Below, piece by piece: positions 43,576 through 52,870 of a stretch of 64,000 nt of DNA. Each line of letters begins with the position of its first letter. Positions within the stretch are counted from its first letter, which is position 1. The translations under genes were made by a program, and so were the position numbers. The stretch is from CAZBUK01 sp964495085 (GTDB lineage Bacteria; Bacteroidota; Ignavibacteria; T3Sed10-11). The notes beneath the pieces were generated by a model. It was not told where the DNA came from, did no database searches, and saw only the letters and a list, made by a program, of their open reading frames with translations. The stretch spans positions 6,960 through 70,959 of the forward strand of contig CAZBUK010000007.1 of assembly GCA_964495085.1 (NCBI GenBank), read 5' to 3'.

Positions 43576-46500
43576 TTATTTTATCAGGGCGAATTTTAAT
43601 AATTTCTGACCGATTCCCGGCGCGTCGATGTGGGCGAGATACACACCATACGATACGCCGAACCCGTCCCGGTTCAGGAGGTTCCAGTATTCCCGACCGT
43701 TTTCCATCCCGGAATCATGCTCAAGGATGTTGACCAATTCGCCGCTCATAGTATAGATCCTGATGGTACACCGCATCGGAAGATTTTCAAAATAAATTCT
43801 TCGCTCGCCGCGATTCTGCCCCGGCAGTCGATTTGCCGGTTCAAGAATACTTGCTCCGACATAGGGATTGGGGACTACATATATGTTATCCATGTTCGAC
43901 GATGCCATACGTTCATCGATGTATGCTGCTTTCGTCTGCAGGGTGTAGATGTCCTCGCTCGAAAACGGCCGATTTGTGTAAATCATCAAGACATCGCCAT
44001 CGCCCGGGAGTATTGTTTCGCCGTCCGGAGATCGGGAGATGACTAGACTCCAGGAGATCGGTTCTCCCTGCCCGCCCGGCGAACCCGTTCGGTAAAATAC
44101 TATCTCTTCGCCTGGAGTCCAGGCAGAATCGTTCCTGACCGTTTCCTGAAGATTGGTGATCACCTCTATCGGAATACCGCGGGTAACATCCTCTACTTTG
44201 TACTTTACGGGTATGTCAATAAAACCGGTACCCGGGACGAATTTCTTCGCGGTGGATATCGGCTGATCGGAAAATGTTACCATGTAGTCAGCCGGTTCGG
44301 GGACCGGATTTCCCGCCGTTCTGAGGAAGAACCTGTAAGGCATATTGATGTCGCTCGTCCATTTCGAATTAACATCATCGTAAGCGAGCCGCTCATGATT
44401 CATAACTGTCACGCTGAGTCCGCCGAAGACGGGATTTGAATCCTCGGAGTTAAATGCCTGACTCTGATACACAGCGTAATGCATGTACGTTATAGAAAAT
44501 TCGCTGTTGTTGGGCATTGATGAATCTGCGGTTCTGCGAATTCTTCCCTTCTCAAGGTTGATGATGTAATCGACTTCGTTTTCATAGACGACGCCGTTCA
44601 TACCTTGCACTACCAGATTCTCGTCATCGATCAGATAGGGTTGCGACAGGGAGGTGAACTTTGTGTCGTATAGATAAAAGGATTCCGTGATCGGTTTTTC
44701 CCCGCGGACCGAGTAGTTCTTCAGCAGCGACCATGTTCCGTCGAGCCACAGCGTATCGCTGAAGCTGAGGGTATACATTTCGTCAATTACATCAAGATCG
44801 TTGATGATATCGAACTGGACGGTACCGTTCCCGTATCCGCTGATTTTTTCGGCGTCGAATAGCGATGCGGTATATCCGGATGCGCGCGGTCCCGGGATGA
44901 CCTTGACCGTATTGCTGCTGAAAATCTCATTTCCCGTGATCGGATCGACCGTTATTTGTTTACTCGTTTCGGAAGGAGGGATACCGACAGAATCTCCGTG
45001 GTCATAAGCTACGACCGCATAGTAGTATGCCTGTCCATTAACGACATTGTTCGAATCGGTATACGAGTGCACGAGTCCCGTGTTATCGCCGAGATAGTAA
45101 TGCACCCCCCTTCCCTGATAGGGGACGGGGTGATATCCCTTCCATTCATTTTCAAGGTCCCACCTCGCAATACGGCCGGCTACATCCCGCAGTGGTTCAT
45201 AGAGGTAAGCGGCACCTTGACCGTCGGTAATTTTCAGGATATCGGAAAAATCGGGCCGTGTGCTCCTATAAATCACATAACCTTCGAAATCTTTTCCAGT
45301 AATCGGATCGACGCTCTCCTCGGCAGCTGTATCCCAGTAGAGCGTCACTTTATTATCGCCCGGGACTGCCGATACGGTCGGCAGGTCGGGAGGTCTGAAG
45401 AAGCGGTAGTTGTTGTTATAGATGTTCTGTACCGTTTCGGAGGTGATGAGAAGGTCCTGCAATGTTTCACCGAAGATGAATGCCATGGAAATTTTTTTCG
45501 TCTCCCCTCTTTGCAGCGAAATGTATCCCGATCCGAACACGAAGACGATGTCGGTATTCTGCTCGATCTCGCCGAAATTCCCGGGCAGGTTCCTGTTCCA
45601 GATAGACTCATTGTTTTTGAGCGCGTCCGTTCCCCAGGTCCAGCTGTTGAAGCTGGTTAATCCGATCTGGTCGGCTTCTTCCAGATCTGTGTATCCGAAA
45701 TTCGGCTCGCCGGGAGCAAGAGGATCGGGCCGGCCGTCGGGCAGTCTTCTTCCCAGTGTCGGGATTCCATCTCCTTCGCCATCCGCACCCGTCCCGGGAA
45801 TACCGTCTATTCCGACGTCATCCGTCTCTACATCCCAGTTCATATTTGAATCACCTGTCCACCAGTATCCTCTTATGTATGCCGGCCGTTCCTCTAACGG
45901 GCCGTAATATCTTTCAAACTGCTCCAAATTGTAGTTCGATTCTACATATGCTCTTATGTTCTCCTGTCCGGTAATCAGGATTCCGGGTCCGCTATCCTGA
46001 CGTTCATCGATAACGCCGTCGCCGTCGTTGTCAATACCGTCGTTCGGATTGCCCGGACTTTCAAGGAATTTGCAGCCGAGATATCCGAGCGGCACCCCGA
46101 ATCTGCCGGTTCCCTGCGAATCCCAGAAGTATACCATACTTCGCGCATACCCGGGAATATTATCTACCGGCGGATGGTTCGGCACATTATAGGGAGGAAT
46201 GAAGAAACCATTGTCGGATTGATTATATGGACTGCCGCCTCCTAAATCCGGATCTCCGTAAATACCGAAGAAAACGGAATCCAGGTTTTTGTCGCTGACG
46301 TTCGTAATGTCCCATACAAAGAAGACGGCATTTGCAGCGAGCGTATTGCTCCATTGAAACGCTCTCCCGTCGATCTGGATGCCGAGTCCTTTCCTGCTTG
46401 TATCATTGATGAAAGGATAATAGGGATGTCGTAAATTGTATTTGTCGTCCATGGCCCAGTAGACTTCGAGATCTGCATTGTTTTCACCTACCCTGAGGTA

Positions 46501-47166
46501 TCCCGGCCAAACATATTCTCCCAATGTCTGATGGTACCAATCTCTCGGCCATGTATCCGGTTTCCCGTCCCTATCCGAGTCTACGGCCGGGTTTGATGCC
46601 ATGAGGTCCTGATCCGGATCTGCATACCCGGGGAGTGGCTCCCAGGTCCAGAAGAACTCCGGATTCTGAGGGTCTACCGACCTGTACGCCTCATAATCAA
46701 ACAGTCCATCGGAAATAACGCGGATACTCTTAGCCGGATCCTCTTCGCTCGGGACGGATGCCCCGACAATCGGCGAGAACTGAAAAATATATGGTGCACC
46801 TCTCCACACCATTCCCAGAAGGTCGCGCAATTCTCTTCCGGGATACCCGGGGCCTATACCCCCGTAATTCCATATTTCCACCGCTACATTATTCCCGTTC
46901 ATCAGATACCGTTTTCTGTCTTCGAAAGCATTCGCTTTACGCATTTCTTTTGCAAGTTTGTCTCTGATAGCGTATTTATCCGTCTTGATATCGACGGGGG
47001 GAACGGCGGAGGGTGAAGAGCCTAACGCAGAATGCATAAAATTCATTACCGCCTGATGCTCACGTTCTCTCCGATCTGCATCCGAGTCCTGCGTAAACAG
47101 ATCAGCGGGAACGAGTAGAAGGAATAGGGGAACGAGAAAAATAGCGTTTCTGTAATGCACGTCCAT
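43576..47166 (-). CDS. Large exported surface protein with C-terminal sorting-type domain
   Basis: An 1196-residue secreted protein with a signal peptide (about 1-25, FLLLVPADLFTQ). The N-terminal two thirds is not a fold I recognise. It is rich in Trp, Tyr and Asp/Asn and contains calcium-type acidic loops (GIDNDGDGVIDE, DSDRDGKPDTW). Around 610-720 lies a fibronectin type III-like segment (VSAVPGDNKVTLYWDTAAEESVDP). The C-terminal 100 residues (YVVPNPYVGAS, IRIYTMSGELV, LLKFALIK) form a FlgD/sorting-like beta domain. Similar large proteins accompany TonB receptors and PorV-like barrels in FCB genomes. It follows the receptor by 49 bp in the same operon. Confidence 0.75.
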   Translation of the reverse strand: MDVHYRNAIFLVPLFLLLVPADLFTQDSDADRREREHQAVMNFMHSALGSSPSAVPPVDIKTDKYAIRDKLAKEMRKANAFEDRKRYLMNGNNVAVEIWNYGGIGPGYPGRELRDLLGMVWRGAPYIFQFSPIVGASVPSEEDPAKSIRVISDGLFDYEAYRSVDPQNPEFFWTWEPLPGYADPDQDLMASNPAVDSDRDGKPDTWPRDWYHQTLGEYVWPGYLRVGENNADLEVYWAMDDKYNLRHPYYPFINDTSRKGLGIQIDGRAFQWSNTLAANAVFFVWDITNVSDKNLDSVFFGIYGDPDLGGGSPYNQSDNGFFIPPYNVPNHPPVDNIPGYARSMVYFWDSQGTGRFGVPLGYLGCKFLESPGNPNDGIDNDGDGVIDERQDSGPGILITGQENIRAYVESNYNLEQFERYYGPLEERPAYIRGYWWTGDSNMNWDVETDDVGIDGIPGTGADGEGDGIPTLGRRLPDGRPDPLAPGEPNFGYTDLEEADQIGLTSFNSWTWGTDALKNNESIWNRNLPGNFGEIEQNTDIVFVFGSGYISLQRGETKKISMAFIFGETLQDLLITSETVQNIYNNNYRFFRPPDLPTVSAVPGDNKVTLYWDTAAEESVDPITGKDFEGYVIYRSTRPDFSDILKITDGQGAAYLYEPLRDVAGRIARWDLENEWKGYHPVPYQGRGVHYYLGDNTGLVHSYTDSNNVVNGQAYYYAVVAYDHGDSVGIPPSETSKQITVDPITGNEIFSSNTVKVIPGPRASGYTASLFDAEKISGYGNGTVQFDIINDLDVIDEMYTLSFSDTLWLDGTWSLLKNYSVRGEKPITESFYLYDTKFTSLSQPYLIDDENLVVQGMNGVVYENEVDYIINLEKGRIRRTADSSMPNNSEFSITYMHYAVYQSQAFNSEDSNPVFGGLSVTVMNHERLAYDDVNSKWTSDINMPYRFFLRTAGNPVPEPADYMVTFSDQPISTAKKFVPGTGFIDIPVKYKVEDVTRGIPIEVITNLQETVRNDSAWTPGEEIVFYRTGSPGGQGEPISWSLVISRSPDGETILPGDGDVLMIYTNRPFSSEDIYTLQTKAAYIDERMASSNMDNIYVVPNPYVGASILEPANRLPGQNRGERRIYFENLPMRCTIRIYTMSGELVNILEHDSGMENGREYWNLLNRDGFGVSYGVYLAHIDAPGIGQKLLKFALIK

Positions 47167-47215
47167 GGTCTAACTCCTTACCAAACAGATAGAGGTGATC
47201 GGTACATGGAACTTA

Positions 47216-49942
47216 TTAGAATTCAAGGGCGAGACCGAATCTGACCTCCCGTGGTGCGGAGTAAAAATTCGGTCGTACGAAATACTCGGTTGCAGGCTTT
47301 ATCCCCGGAACGCGCTCGGCAATGCGGTTGGTTTCCTGCGGGCCGCCTCTCAACTCCTCCAGTGTGTATGTCGCCCGTCCGGTATCGTTATAGACGAATC
47401 GCTCGTTTAGCGTATCGATGAGATTATACATCTTCAGGAAAGCGGTGATTGTTGTGGCTCCAAGGCTGAACGATTTTTCCATTAACAGATCGATGTTCGT
47501 CCGTATCGGTTTCCTGCCGGTGTTCGGTCTCAGAATGATATCCTGATCGAACAGCGCGGGGGTGTACGGTAACCCGGTGGACATCGAACCTACCACCGTG
47601 ACCATCCAGCTTCTCTCTCCTCCGAATGAGAGGACTGCATCCAGGGTATGGGTCTGATCCCAATCGAGCGGCACGGGGAGCTTTTCGCTCTGCCTCCCCG
47701 ACGAGAGGTCGAGGAAAAACGAGCTGGCGTCCGTATCGTTCCCTTCGGCGACCTGAAATGTGTAGTCAAGGGTGGCGTACAACCATTCACCTCGAAGCCT
47801 TTGTTTCGTGAGTGAGAAGGTAATCCCTTTGATATTTCCGTAATCTTTGTTTACATATTTCAGGTATGCAATGCTCGTACTTACCCGGATCTGTTGGAGT
47901 GCGAGAAGATCCCTCACATCTTTATAAAACCCTGTGAAATTGAATGCTATGTTGTCGCTCAGTTGCTGCTGGAGTCCTAATTCGTAGCTCACCGTCCGTT
48001 CGGGATTGAGGTTCGCATTACCGAAAACGGAACTCGTTACCAATCCACGGAATTCCGGATTATCGTATAAAAATCGGTAGGGGGGCAGTTGGTAGAAATG
48101 CCCGTAAGAAAAATGTATGATGCCCCGGTCGGTGATGGGAAACGAAATGCCCAGCCGCGGACTATAGGTTATCTTGGCCTCTGCGTTCTGCAGATTCTCA
48201 TTTGGGGTGAAATCGTCCGGAGCATACGGGGCGCGGGAATTAAAGTAGTCCAAACGTATTCCGGCGTTCACGATCATTGTCGAAAACTCCATCTTATCCT
48301 GGAGGTATGCTGAGAACTGCCGGGGAGATCTCTGATAGAGATCATGTGAAGCCGTGCCCGAAGGAAGAATGGTCGGCTGCCGGTACGTCGTCGTGTCTCT
48401 GAGTACGAAAAAATTCTGAAAGTCCATCTCGTCCCACTTATAATGGAAACCGAGCTTGACGTCATGCTGATTGGTGATCTGACTGGTAATGTCGAATCGC
48501 ACCTCTCCGGTATTTGATCGCTGATAGAAATGCTCATTCAACGTACCGCCCGAGGAAAATGTATAGGGCGTCAGCCGCGTGCTTTTATGAGATGGCTGGT
48601 ATCGCGGGTCGGGGTGGAGATCGTCGAGACTCATGCCCGGCCTGAAGGATACCGCGTTTCCGGATGCATCGAGAAGCGGGAAAAGGTATCTCTTGAAATC
48701 GTACATGCTGTGGGAAAATCTGACCGAGTAGAAGGTTCTGCTGCTGACCGCATGCCGCAGCTCTAAAGAGTTGATAAGTCCCCACTCGAATCTGTTATAA
48801 TTGGCATCGGGATTGTATTTGAGGTTATGGTTATAGAGTTGAAATTCCGAGTTCGAGAAAATTACATCGTAATTGATCTTCATCGCTCCGGCAGGTTTAA
48901 AAGTAAGCTTTCCGGTGGCGCTGATGTCTTCGTTCGGGTTCAGCGGAACGATTTTATTGTCTCCCGTCTGGGAGAGATATACAATGTTGGGGTTGTTCAG
49001 ATCCCGGGCGGCGGAGTCGGAAATCGTATGCTGTCTCTGACCGTACAGATACCCTCGATTCTTGTTGTATCTTCCTGACAGAAAAAAAGTGAGCTTATCT
49101 TCCGTGAGAGGAAGAGGGCCGCCGAGGGTAGCCTCAAATACATGATTGTCGACGGGATCGACGTTGTCGATATTCAGGAAAATATCCTTGTTGTTGCTCA
49201 CGTAACTTCCGGAATAGCTCGAAAGAGAACCGTTGTATTTGCTCCCTCCTTCCTTCGTGACCGTATTCACAATGCCGCTCAATGCATTGCCGAATTCCGC
49301 GTTGAAGGTGCCGCTCACGACTGAAAGCTCCCGAATAGCGTGGGGAGCGATCTGGACGGTTCTCCCGAAATCGAACGGATTTACCGCCGATACCCCGTTC
49401 ACATTGTATGCGATCTCGGTCGATCTGCCGCCCCGGATATGAAGCTCGCCGCCGGCTCCCCGCGTGATACCGGCCTGTAACGACAGGATCTGGTCGATGC
49501 TCTCGACGGGAAGCGATTCGATTTGACGGTTGTCGATTACCGTATGAGATGAGGTGAGATCCTTTCGAATTAATGGCGAGGTCGCTTCGACGACAACCGC
49601 ATCGAGGAGAACGGCTTCGGTCGCCAGATCGATGTCGATCCGCGTGGTAAAGTTCGTAGCCACGCTTACGTTCGTGACGATCTTCCGCTGGTATCCGACT
49701 CCGGAGAAGACGACCGAGTAAATGCCGGGTTCCACATTGTTGATTACATAGGTCCCGTCGAGTCCCGTGGCAGCGCCCATCGTCGTTCCTTCAATCACGA
49801 CGTTGAAACCGATCAGCGGTTCCCGGGTCTCGGTATCGGTGACTGTACCCGCGATCTTCCCGGTGACGCTGGCACCCAAGATGAGCGGTAAAGTGCTCGC
49901 ACAGAGCAAGAAAATTAGGAGAAGTGATAGTCTTCGTATCAT
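47216..49942 (-). CDS. TonB-dependent outer membrane receptor
   Basis: A 908-residue TonB-dependent receptor. A signal peptide is followed by a carboxypeptidase-regulatory-like domain (about 25-115, GTVTDTETREPLIGFNVVIEGT), the hallmark of SusC/CirA-type receptors in this assemblage. The plug domain (about 120-235) contains SLQAGITRGAGGELHIRGGRSTEIAYNVNG in pieces and GNALSGIVN. A long beta-barrel ends in Phe (VRFGLALEF). The ATG at 49942 is preferred because GAGG lies five bases upstream. An ATG farther up would add residues before the signal peptide. No SusD partner follows, so classic glycan uptake is not indicated. The ligand is unknown. It heads a four-gene minus-strand operon. Confidence 0.92.
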   Translation of the reverse strand: MIRRLSLLLIFLLCASTLPLILGASVTGKIAGTVTDTETREPLIGFNVVIEGTTMGAATGLDGTYVINNVEPGIYSVVFSGVGYQRKIVTNVSVATNFTTRIDIDLATEAVLLDAVVVEATSPLIRKDLTSSHTVIDNRQIESLPVESIDQILSLQAGITRGAGGELHIRGGRSTEIAYNVNGVSAVNPFDFGRTVQIAPHAIRELSVVSGTFNAEFGNALSGIVNTVTKEGGSKYNGSLSSYSGSYVSNNKDIFLNIDNVDPVDNHVFEATLGGPLPLTEDKLTFFLSGRYNKNRGYLYGQRQHTISDSAARDLNNPNIVYLSQTGDNKIVPLNPNEDISATGKLTFKPAGAMKINYDVIFSNSEFQLYNHNLKYNPDANYNRFEWGLINSLELRHAVSSRTFYSVRFSHSMYDFKRYLFPLLDASGNAVSFRPGMSLDDLHPDPRYQPSHKSTRLTPYTFSSGGTLNEHFYQRSNTGEVRFDITSQITNQHDVKLGFHYKWDEMDFQNFFVLRDTTTYRQPTILPSGTASHDLYQRSPRQFSAYLQDKMEFSTMIVNAGIRLDYFNSRAPYAPDDFTPNENLQNAEAKITYSPRLGISFPITDRGIIHFSYGHFYQLPPYRFLYDNPEFRGLVTSSVFGNANLNPERTVSYELGLQQQLSDNIAFNFTGFYKDVRDLLALQQIRVSTSIAYLKYVNKDYGNIKGITFSLTKQRLRGEWLYATLDYTFQVAEGNDTDASSFFLDLSSGRQSEKLPVPLDWDQTHTLDAVLSFGGERSWMVTVVGSMSTGLPYTPALFDQDIILRPNTGRKPIRTNIDLLMEKSFSLGATTITAFLKMYNLIDTLNERFVYNDTGRATYTLEELRGGPQETNRIAERVPGIKPATEYFVRPNFYSAPREVRFGLALEF

Positions 49943-50015
49943 TGGTTCCTCGTAGATCAGGAGATGAAAACACATTTACCGGCTAGTCGTCATTCCGGGG
50001 GCAGTCGGTTCTCAG

Positions 50016-50044
50016 ATTATGTGCGGCGTTGAGTGGCTGAATAA
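50016..50044 (-). promoter_or_regulatory. Candidate promoter of the receptor operon
   Basis: On the minus strand, a weak -35 TTATTC (50044-50039) and a good -10 CATAAT (50021-50016) are 17 bp apart, giving a start near 50009 and a leader of about 67 nt. Confidence 0.4.
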
Positions 50045-50511
50045 CCAATAAGGAAGAAGGTTCGAACGTTCGAATTACACCGGGCAGGCATTCCGTGATG
50101 TGATCGTAAACGAGAATATGGTGTCACGCAAGAATGAATACGGATTGCATACCGAAGCAAGGAAGAAGCAGGAGGCTGTATGGTTTTGGACTTACCGACG
50201 TCACGACAATCTATATCGGATGAGTCGTAATCATTTCTGATCGTACCAATATCCGATTCTTCTGCTCCATTAATTTGTAACGGGTGTATGCATTCTGAAC
50301 GCCTGCCATCAGCCGGACAGCGTGCCGCAGAACCTGATGACGGTACCATATCCATAAGGGGCCGTCGAAAACGATCGCCTGATAGGTACTATGCTCTCTT
50401 GATAGCTGTACCCAAGGGGGAATTTTTCCGCGACAACCCCTTACGGATGTATCGCAAATGCCAGGGATCAATTCGCCGGGATAGCATTGCCCGGAGATCG
50501 AGATGGCGTCC
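50045..50511. other. Non-coding stretch upstream of the receptor, with palindrome and possible gene remnant
   Basis: No convincing complete gene lies here. A perfect 14-bp palindrome TTCGAACGTTCGAA is at 50061-50074. On the minus strand, 50211-50471 stays open for 86 codons with codon use like neighbouring genes, and part of the translation (FDGPLWIWYRHQVLRHAVRL) has protein-like character. It lacks a ribosome binding site and I do not recognise the family. It may be a decayed remnant. Confidence 0.35.
50061..50074. repeat. Perfect 14-bp palindrome, candidate operator
   Basis: TTCGAACGTTCGAA reads identically on both strands and is centred about 58 bp upstream of the predicted start of the receptor operon, a usual position for an activator site. 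The sequence differs from the Gram-positive LexA box because the half-sites have no spacer. Confidence 0.45.
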
Positions 50512-52155
50512 TTATTTCAGAAGCACCATTTTCTTTGAAATGACGGATTCACCTGCCTTCAAACTATAGAGGTATGTACCGCTTGCCAGGCGAGAAGCGT
50601 CGAATGTGACGTCATATGATCCTGCTGTCATATGTTCGTTGTCGATAAGAGTCATAACCACCCTCCCGAGCAAGTCGTATACCTTGAGCTCGACCACCAT
50701 TTCAGTATTCAGACCGAATTTAAATGTTGTGACCGGGTTGAAGGGATTGGGATAATTCTGCTCGAGATAAAATTGAGCGGGGATAGCGCTGTCGACAAGT
50801 TTCACGCTGACAGGGGTAAAGGATATGCCCATTATGACGACATTTCCCGTGGTATCATTTGCAACGCCTCTGGTATATCCCTGGGTATAGAGCAGTTCAT
50901 CGGCAGCGTCACCGTCGATATTTGCAATGACGACCACATCAAGATCTCCGCCCAAACCATTCGGTGCGGGTACGAGTAATGAATCGATTAATGTCGACTC
51001 GTAGCTTGCAGGGTCGGTTATATCGCCGCCATTATAGGCTACCCTGAATACAGGGTTGTTCACAATATTACCGGCGTCATGTCTGGAACCGAACACGAAA
51101 TCCGCATACCCGTTTCCGTTAAGATCTCCGACCGCGGCTCCTATTAATCTCACCCCGCCAAGTTCCGTCAGGTCGGCAATCTGGTGTGTCACCAGCGTAT
51201 CGGCGTCCGGGATCAATACATATACTTTTGCATCGAACCAACCGCCGACTATAATTTCCTCAACACCGTCGTTGTCTATGTCGTATGCAACGGCGCCTTT
51301 GAATGACCCATTTTCATCGGCAACATTCCGAAGCGTATCCAAAGCTGCCCAGTTTTCCCCGTCATAGTGTACCGGATACACAAGACCGCTTCCGGCAAAC
51401 AAATAAATGACGTTGTTTGCGACGACAAAATCCCATTTATTGCCTGTCCCTGCTAATATTGGATCGTCTAATCCGCTTGCTTTCAGTGTCCAGGTTTCCG
51501 AACCATCGCCGTTGTCGGGGATATCATCAACTGATACGATCCCGTAATGGTAGTTCGTTGCTCTATCGCTAAAAACGATTTCATCCTGGCCATCGCCGTC
51601 GACGTCTGCTATAATAAAGCGAATAGGTCTTAGGTTGTAATTATCCTGATCTACGATCGTCCACTGTGCATTGGGCAGATAGCCTCCCAATCCGTCGGGT
51701 ACTCCCAAGGTTCCGTCGTCGGGATTATGCTCAAAAACAACGATACGAGGAGGGTTTGGATTAGTAGTAGCGTCAGTAAAATTGACCGGACCCCAATATA
51801 TCTCCGGCCTTCCGTCACCGTCTAAATCGCCCCATGCCAGGGCCGGCCAGGTATTTTGCAGCGGAACATCCAATTCTGTCATCCAGACCATATCCCAAGT
51901 TTCCATATTGGGATTCAATTTGAATTTGTACAGTCTCGGAACTAATTCATCAGCCCGGTCAATCATATTGTTATTACACATATAAATTTCAGGCAATCCG
52001 TCGCCGTCAAAATTGACACCTGCGATGATATTTCCGAATCCGCCTACCTCAAAATCAGCGGTGGGAATCTCGAACAATCTTGTGAGTGTCTGTTGTGCAG
52101 CTAGAGGTACGGAAAAGGCTGCAAGAAGAAGGGAAAAATAGAAAAAATGCTTCAT
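50512..52155 (-). CDS. Exported FG-GAP/VCBS repeat protein with C-terminal sorting domain
   Basis: A 547-residue secreted protein. A signal peptide (about 1-20, ending PLAAQ) is followed by repeated FG-GAP blades, each with an acidic calcium-type loop: NFDGDGLPEIYM, DLDGDGRPEIYW, DVDGDGQDEIVF, DIDNDGVEEIIVGG, DLNGNGYADFVFGS and NIDGDAADELLY. These should build a beta-propeller. The last 85 residues start with YLEQNYPNPFNPVTTF and end with SKKMVLLK, a type IX sorting domain. It is a likely PorU/PorV substrate displayed on or released from the surface. GGAGGA precedes the ATG. No partner gene is adjacent, and long non-coding regions lie on both sides. Ligand or function is unknown. Confidence 0.85.
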   Translation of the reverse strand: MKHFFYFSLLLAAFSVPLAAQQTLTRLFEIPTADFEVGGFGNIIAGVNFDGDGLPEIYMCNNNMIDRADELVPRLYKFKLNPNMETWDMVWMTELDVPLQNTWPALAWGDLDGDGRPEIYWGPVNFTDATTNPNPPRIVVFEHNPDDGTLGVPDGLGGYLPNAQWTIVDQDNYNLRPIRFIIADVDGDGQDEIVFSDRATNYHYGIVSVDDIPDNGDGSETWTLKASGLDDPILAGTGNKWDFVVANNVIYLFAGSGLVYPVHYDGENWAALDTLRNVADENGSFKGAVAYDIDNDGVEEIIVGGWFDAKVYVLIPDADTLVTHQIADLTELGGVRLIGAAVGDLNGNGYADFVFGSRHDAGNIVNNPVFRVAYNGGDITDPASYESTLIDSLLVPAPNGLGGDLDVVVIANIDGDAADELLYTQGYTRGVANDTTGNVVIMGISFTPVSVKLVDSAIPAQFYLEQNYPNPFNPVTTFKFGLNTEMVVELKVYDLLGRVVMTLIDNEHMTAGSYDVTFDASRLASGTYLYSLKAGESVISKKMVLLK

Positions 52156-52752
52156 AGTGGGTCCTCCGAACTATGTAATGGATAAGATAGGTTGGTTCCA
52201 TACATCCCGGCTTAAACCTAATTATTATTTTAATGGAATGCAACATTGGGGCAAATAAAAGATTTTCTTAATATGCTATTCCTATTGACCTTATAGGTAT
52301 AAATTACTATAATTTTAGTTCATATCTCAATGGACTCCAGCATCGTATTTCTTCCGTAATTGTATCCCACCTGATTTGTTAGTTCACCATTAGTAACTAA
52401 CACTAATTGTGAAAGAACTTTCAATCTGATATCCGGAGTAGGATTCTTATATTTTATCATAATGTTTCATTTGTAATAGAGTATCGAAACTAAGTGAGAG
52501 AATTTTTTAATTACAATCTGGAGTCAGAGTTATAGATTTCATTTTAAAATGCAAGTTGCAAATATAAATTTTTATTGTGTATTTAAAGATAAAAAATACT
52601 ATAGGATATAAATCCGTCGTTTGTATCTGATTGTCAGGATGGTTAACAAACGAAATCCGTGCTGTTTCATCACGACTGCATACGATCAATAGGTTTCTAT
52701 GTATCGAATCGACTACCGAATCAATGTGTCCTCACGATGTCAGATCCTATGT
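52156..52752. other. Long AT-rich non-coding region
   Basis: About 600 bp between two divergent genes hold no credible gene. Base composition is clearly AT-richer than the coding regions. TGTTAGTT (52377-52384) and AACTAACA (52395-52402) form an 8-bp stem with a 10-nt loop. On the minus strand, TTGCAT (52243-52238) and TAGGTT (52220-52215), 17 bp apart, could serve the FG-GAP gene. Nothing else is recognised. Confidence 0.45.
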
Positions 52753-52781
52753 TTGACATTCCTTCCGTAAAACCGTAAATT
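52753..52781 (+). promoter_or_regulatory. Promoter of alr
   Basis: A consensus -35 TTGACA (52753-52758), a 17-bp spacer and TAAATT (52776-52781) predict a start near 52788, about 83 nt ahead of the conserved alr N-terminus. This supports translation starting close to 52871. Confidence 0.6.
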
Positions 52782-52870
52782 TTAACAATTTATTTTTCAA
52801 TGATCCTGTTACGGAAATTGTAATCTGCGTCCGTTCGATTTAGATCCGTCACAATCAGGAACTACTCTCT

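Noticed and set aside
50061..50074. TTCGAAC resembling a tRNA T-loop or a LexA box
   Set aside because: No acceptor, D or anticodon stem can be built around it, and the GAAC/GTTC halves lack the four-base spacer of the Gram-positive SOS box.
39900..50770. Recurring PNPFNP-coding segments as a DNA repeat family
   Set aside because: The similarity is at protein level only (homologous sorting domains). The nucleotide sequences differ too much to be mobile or recombinogenic repeats.
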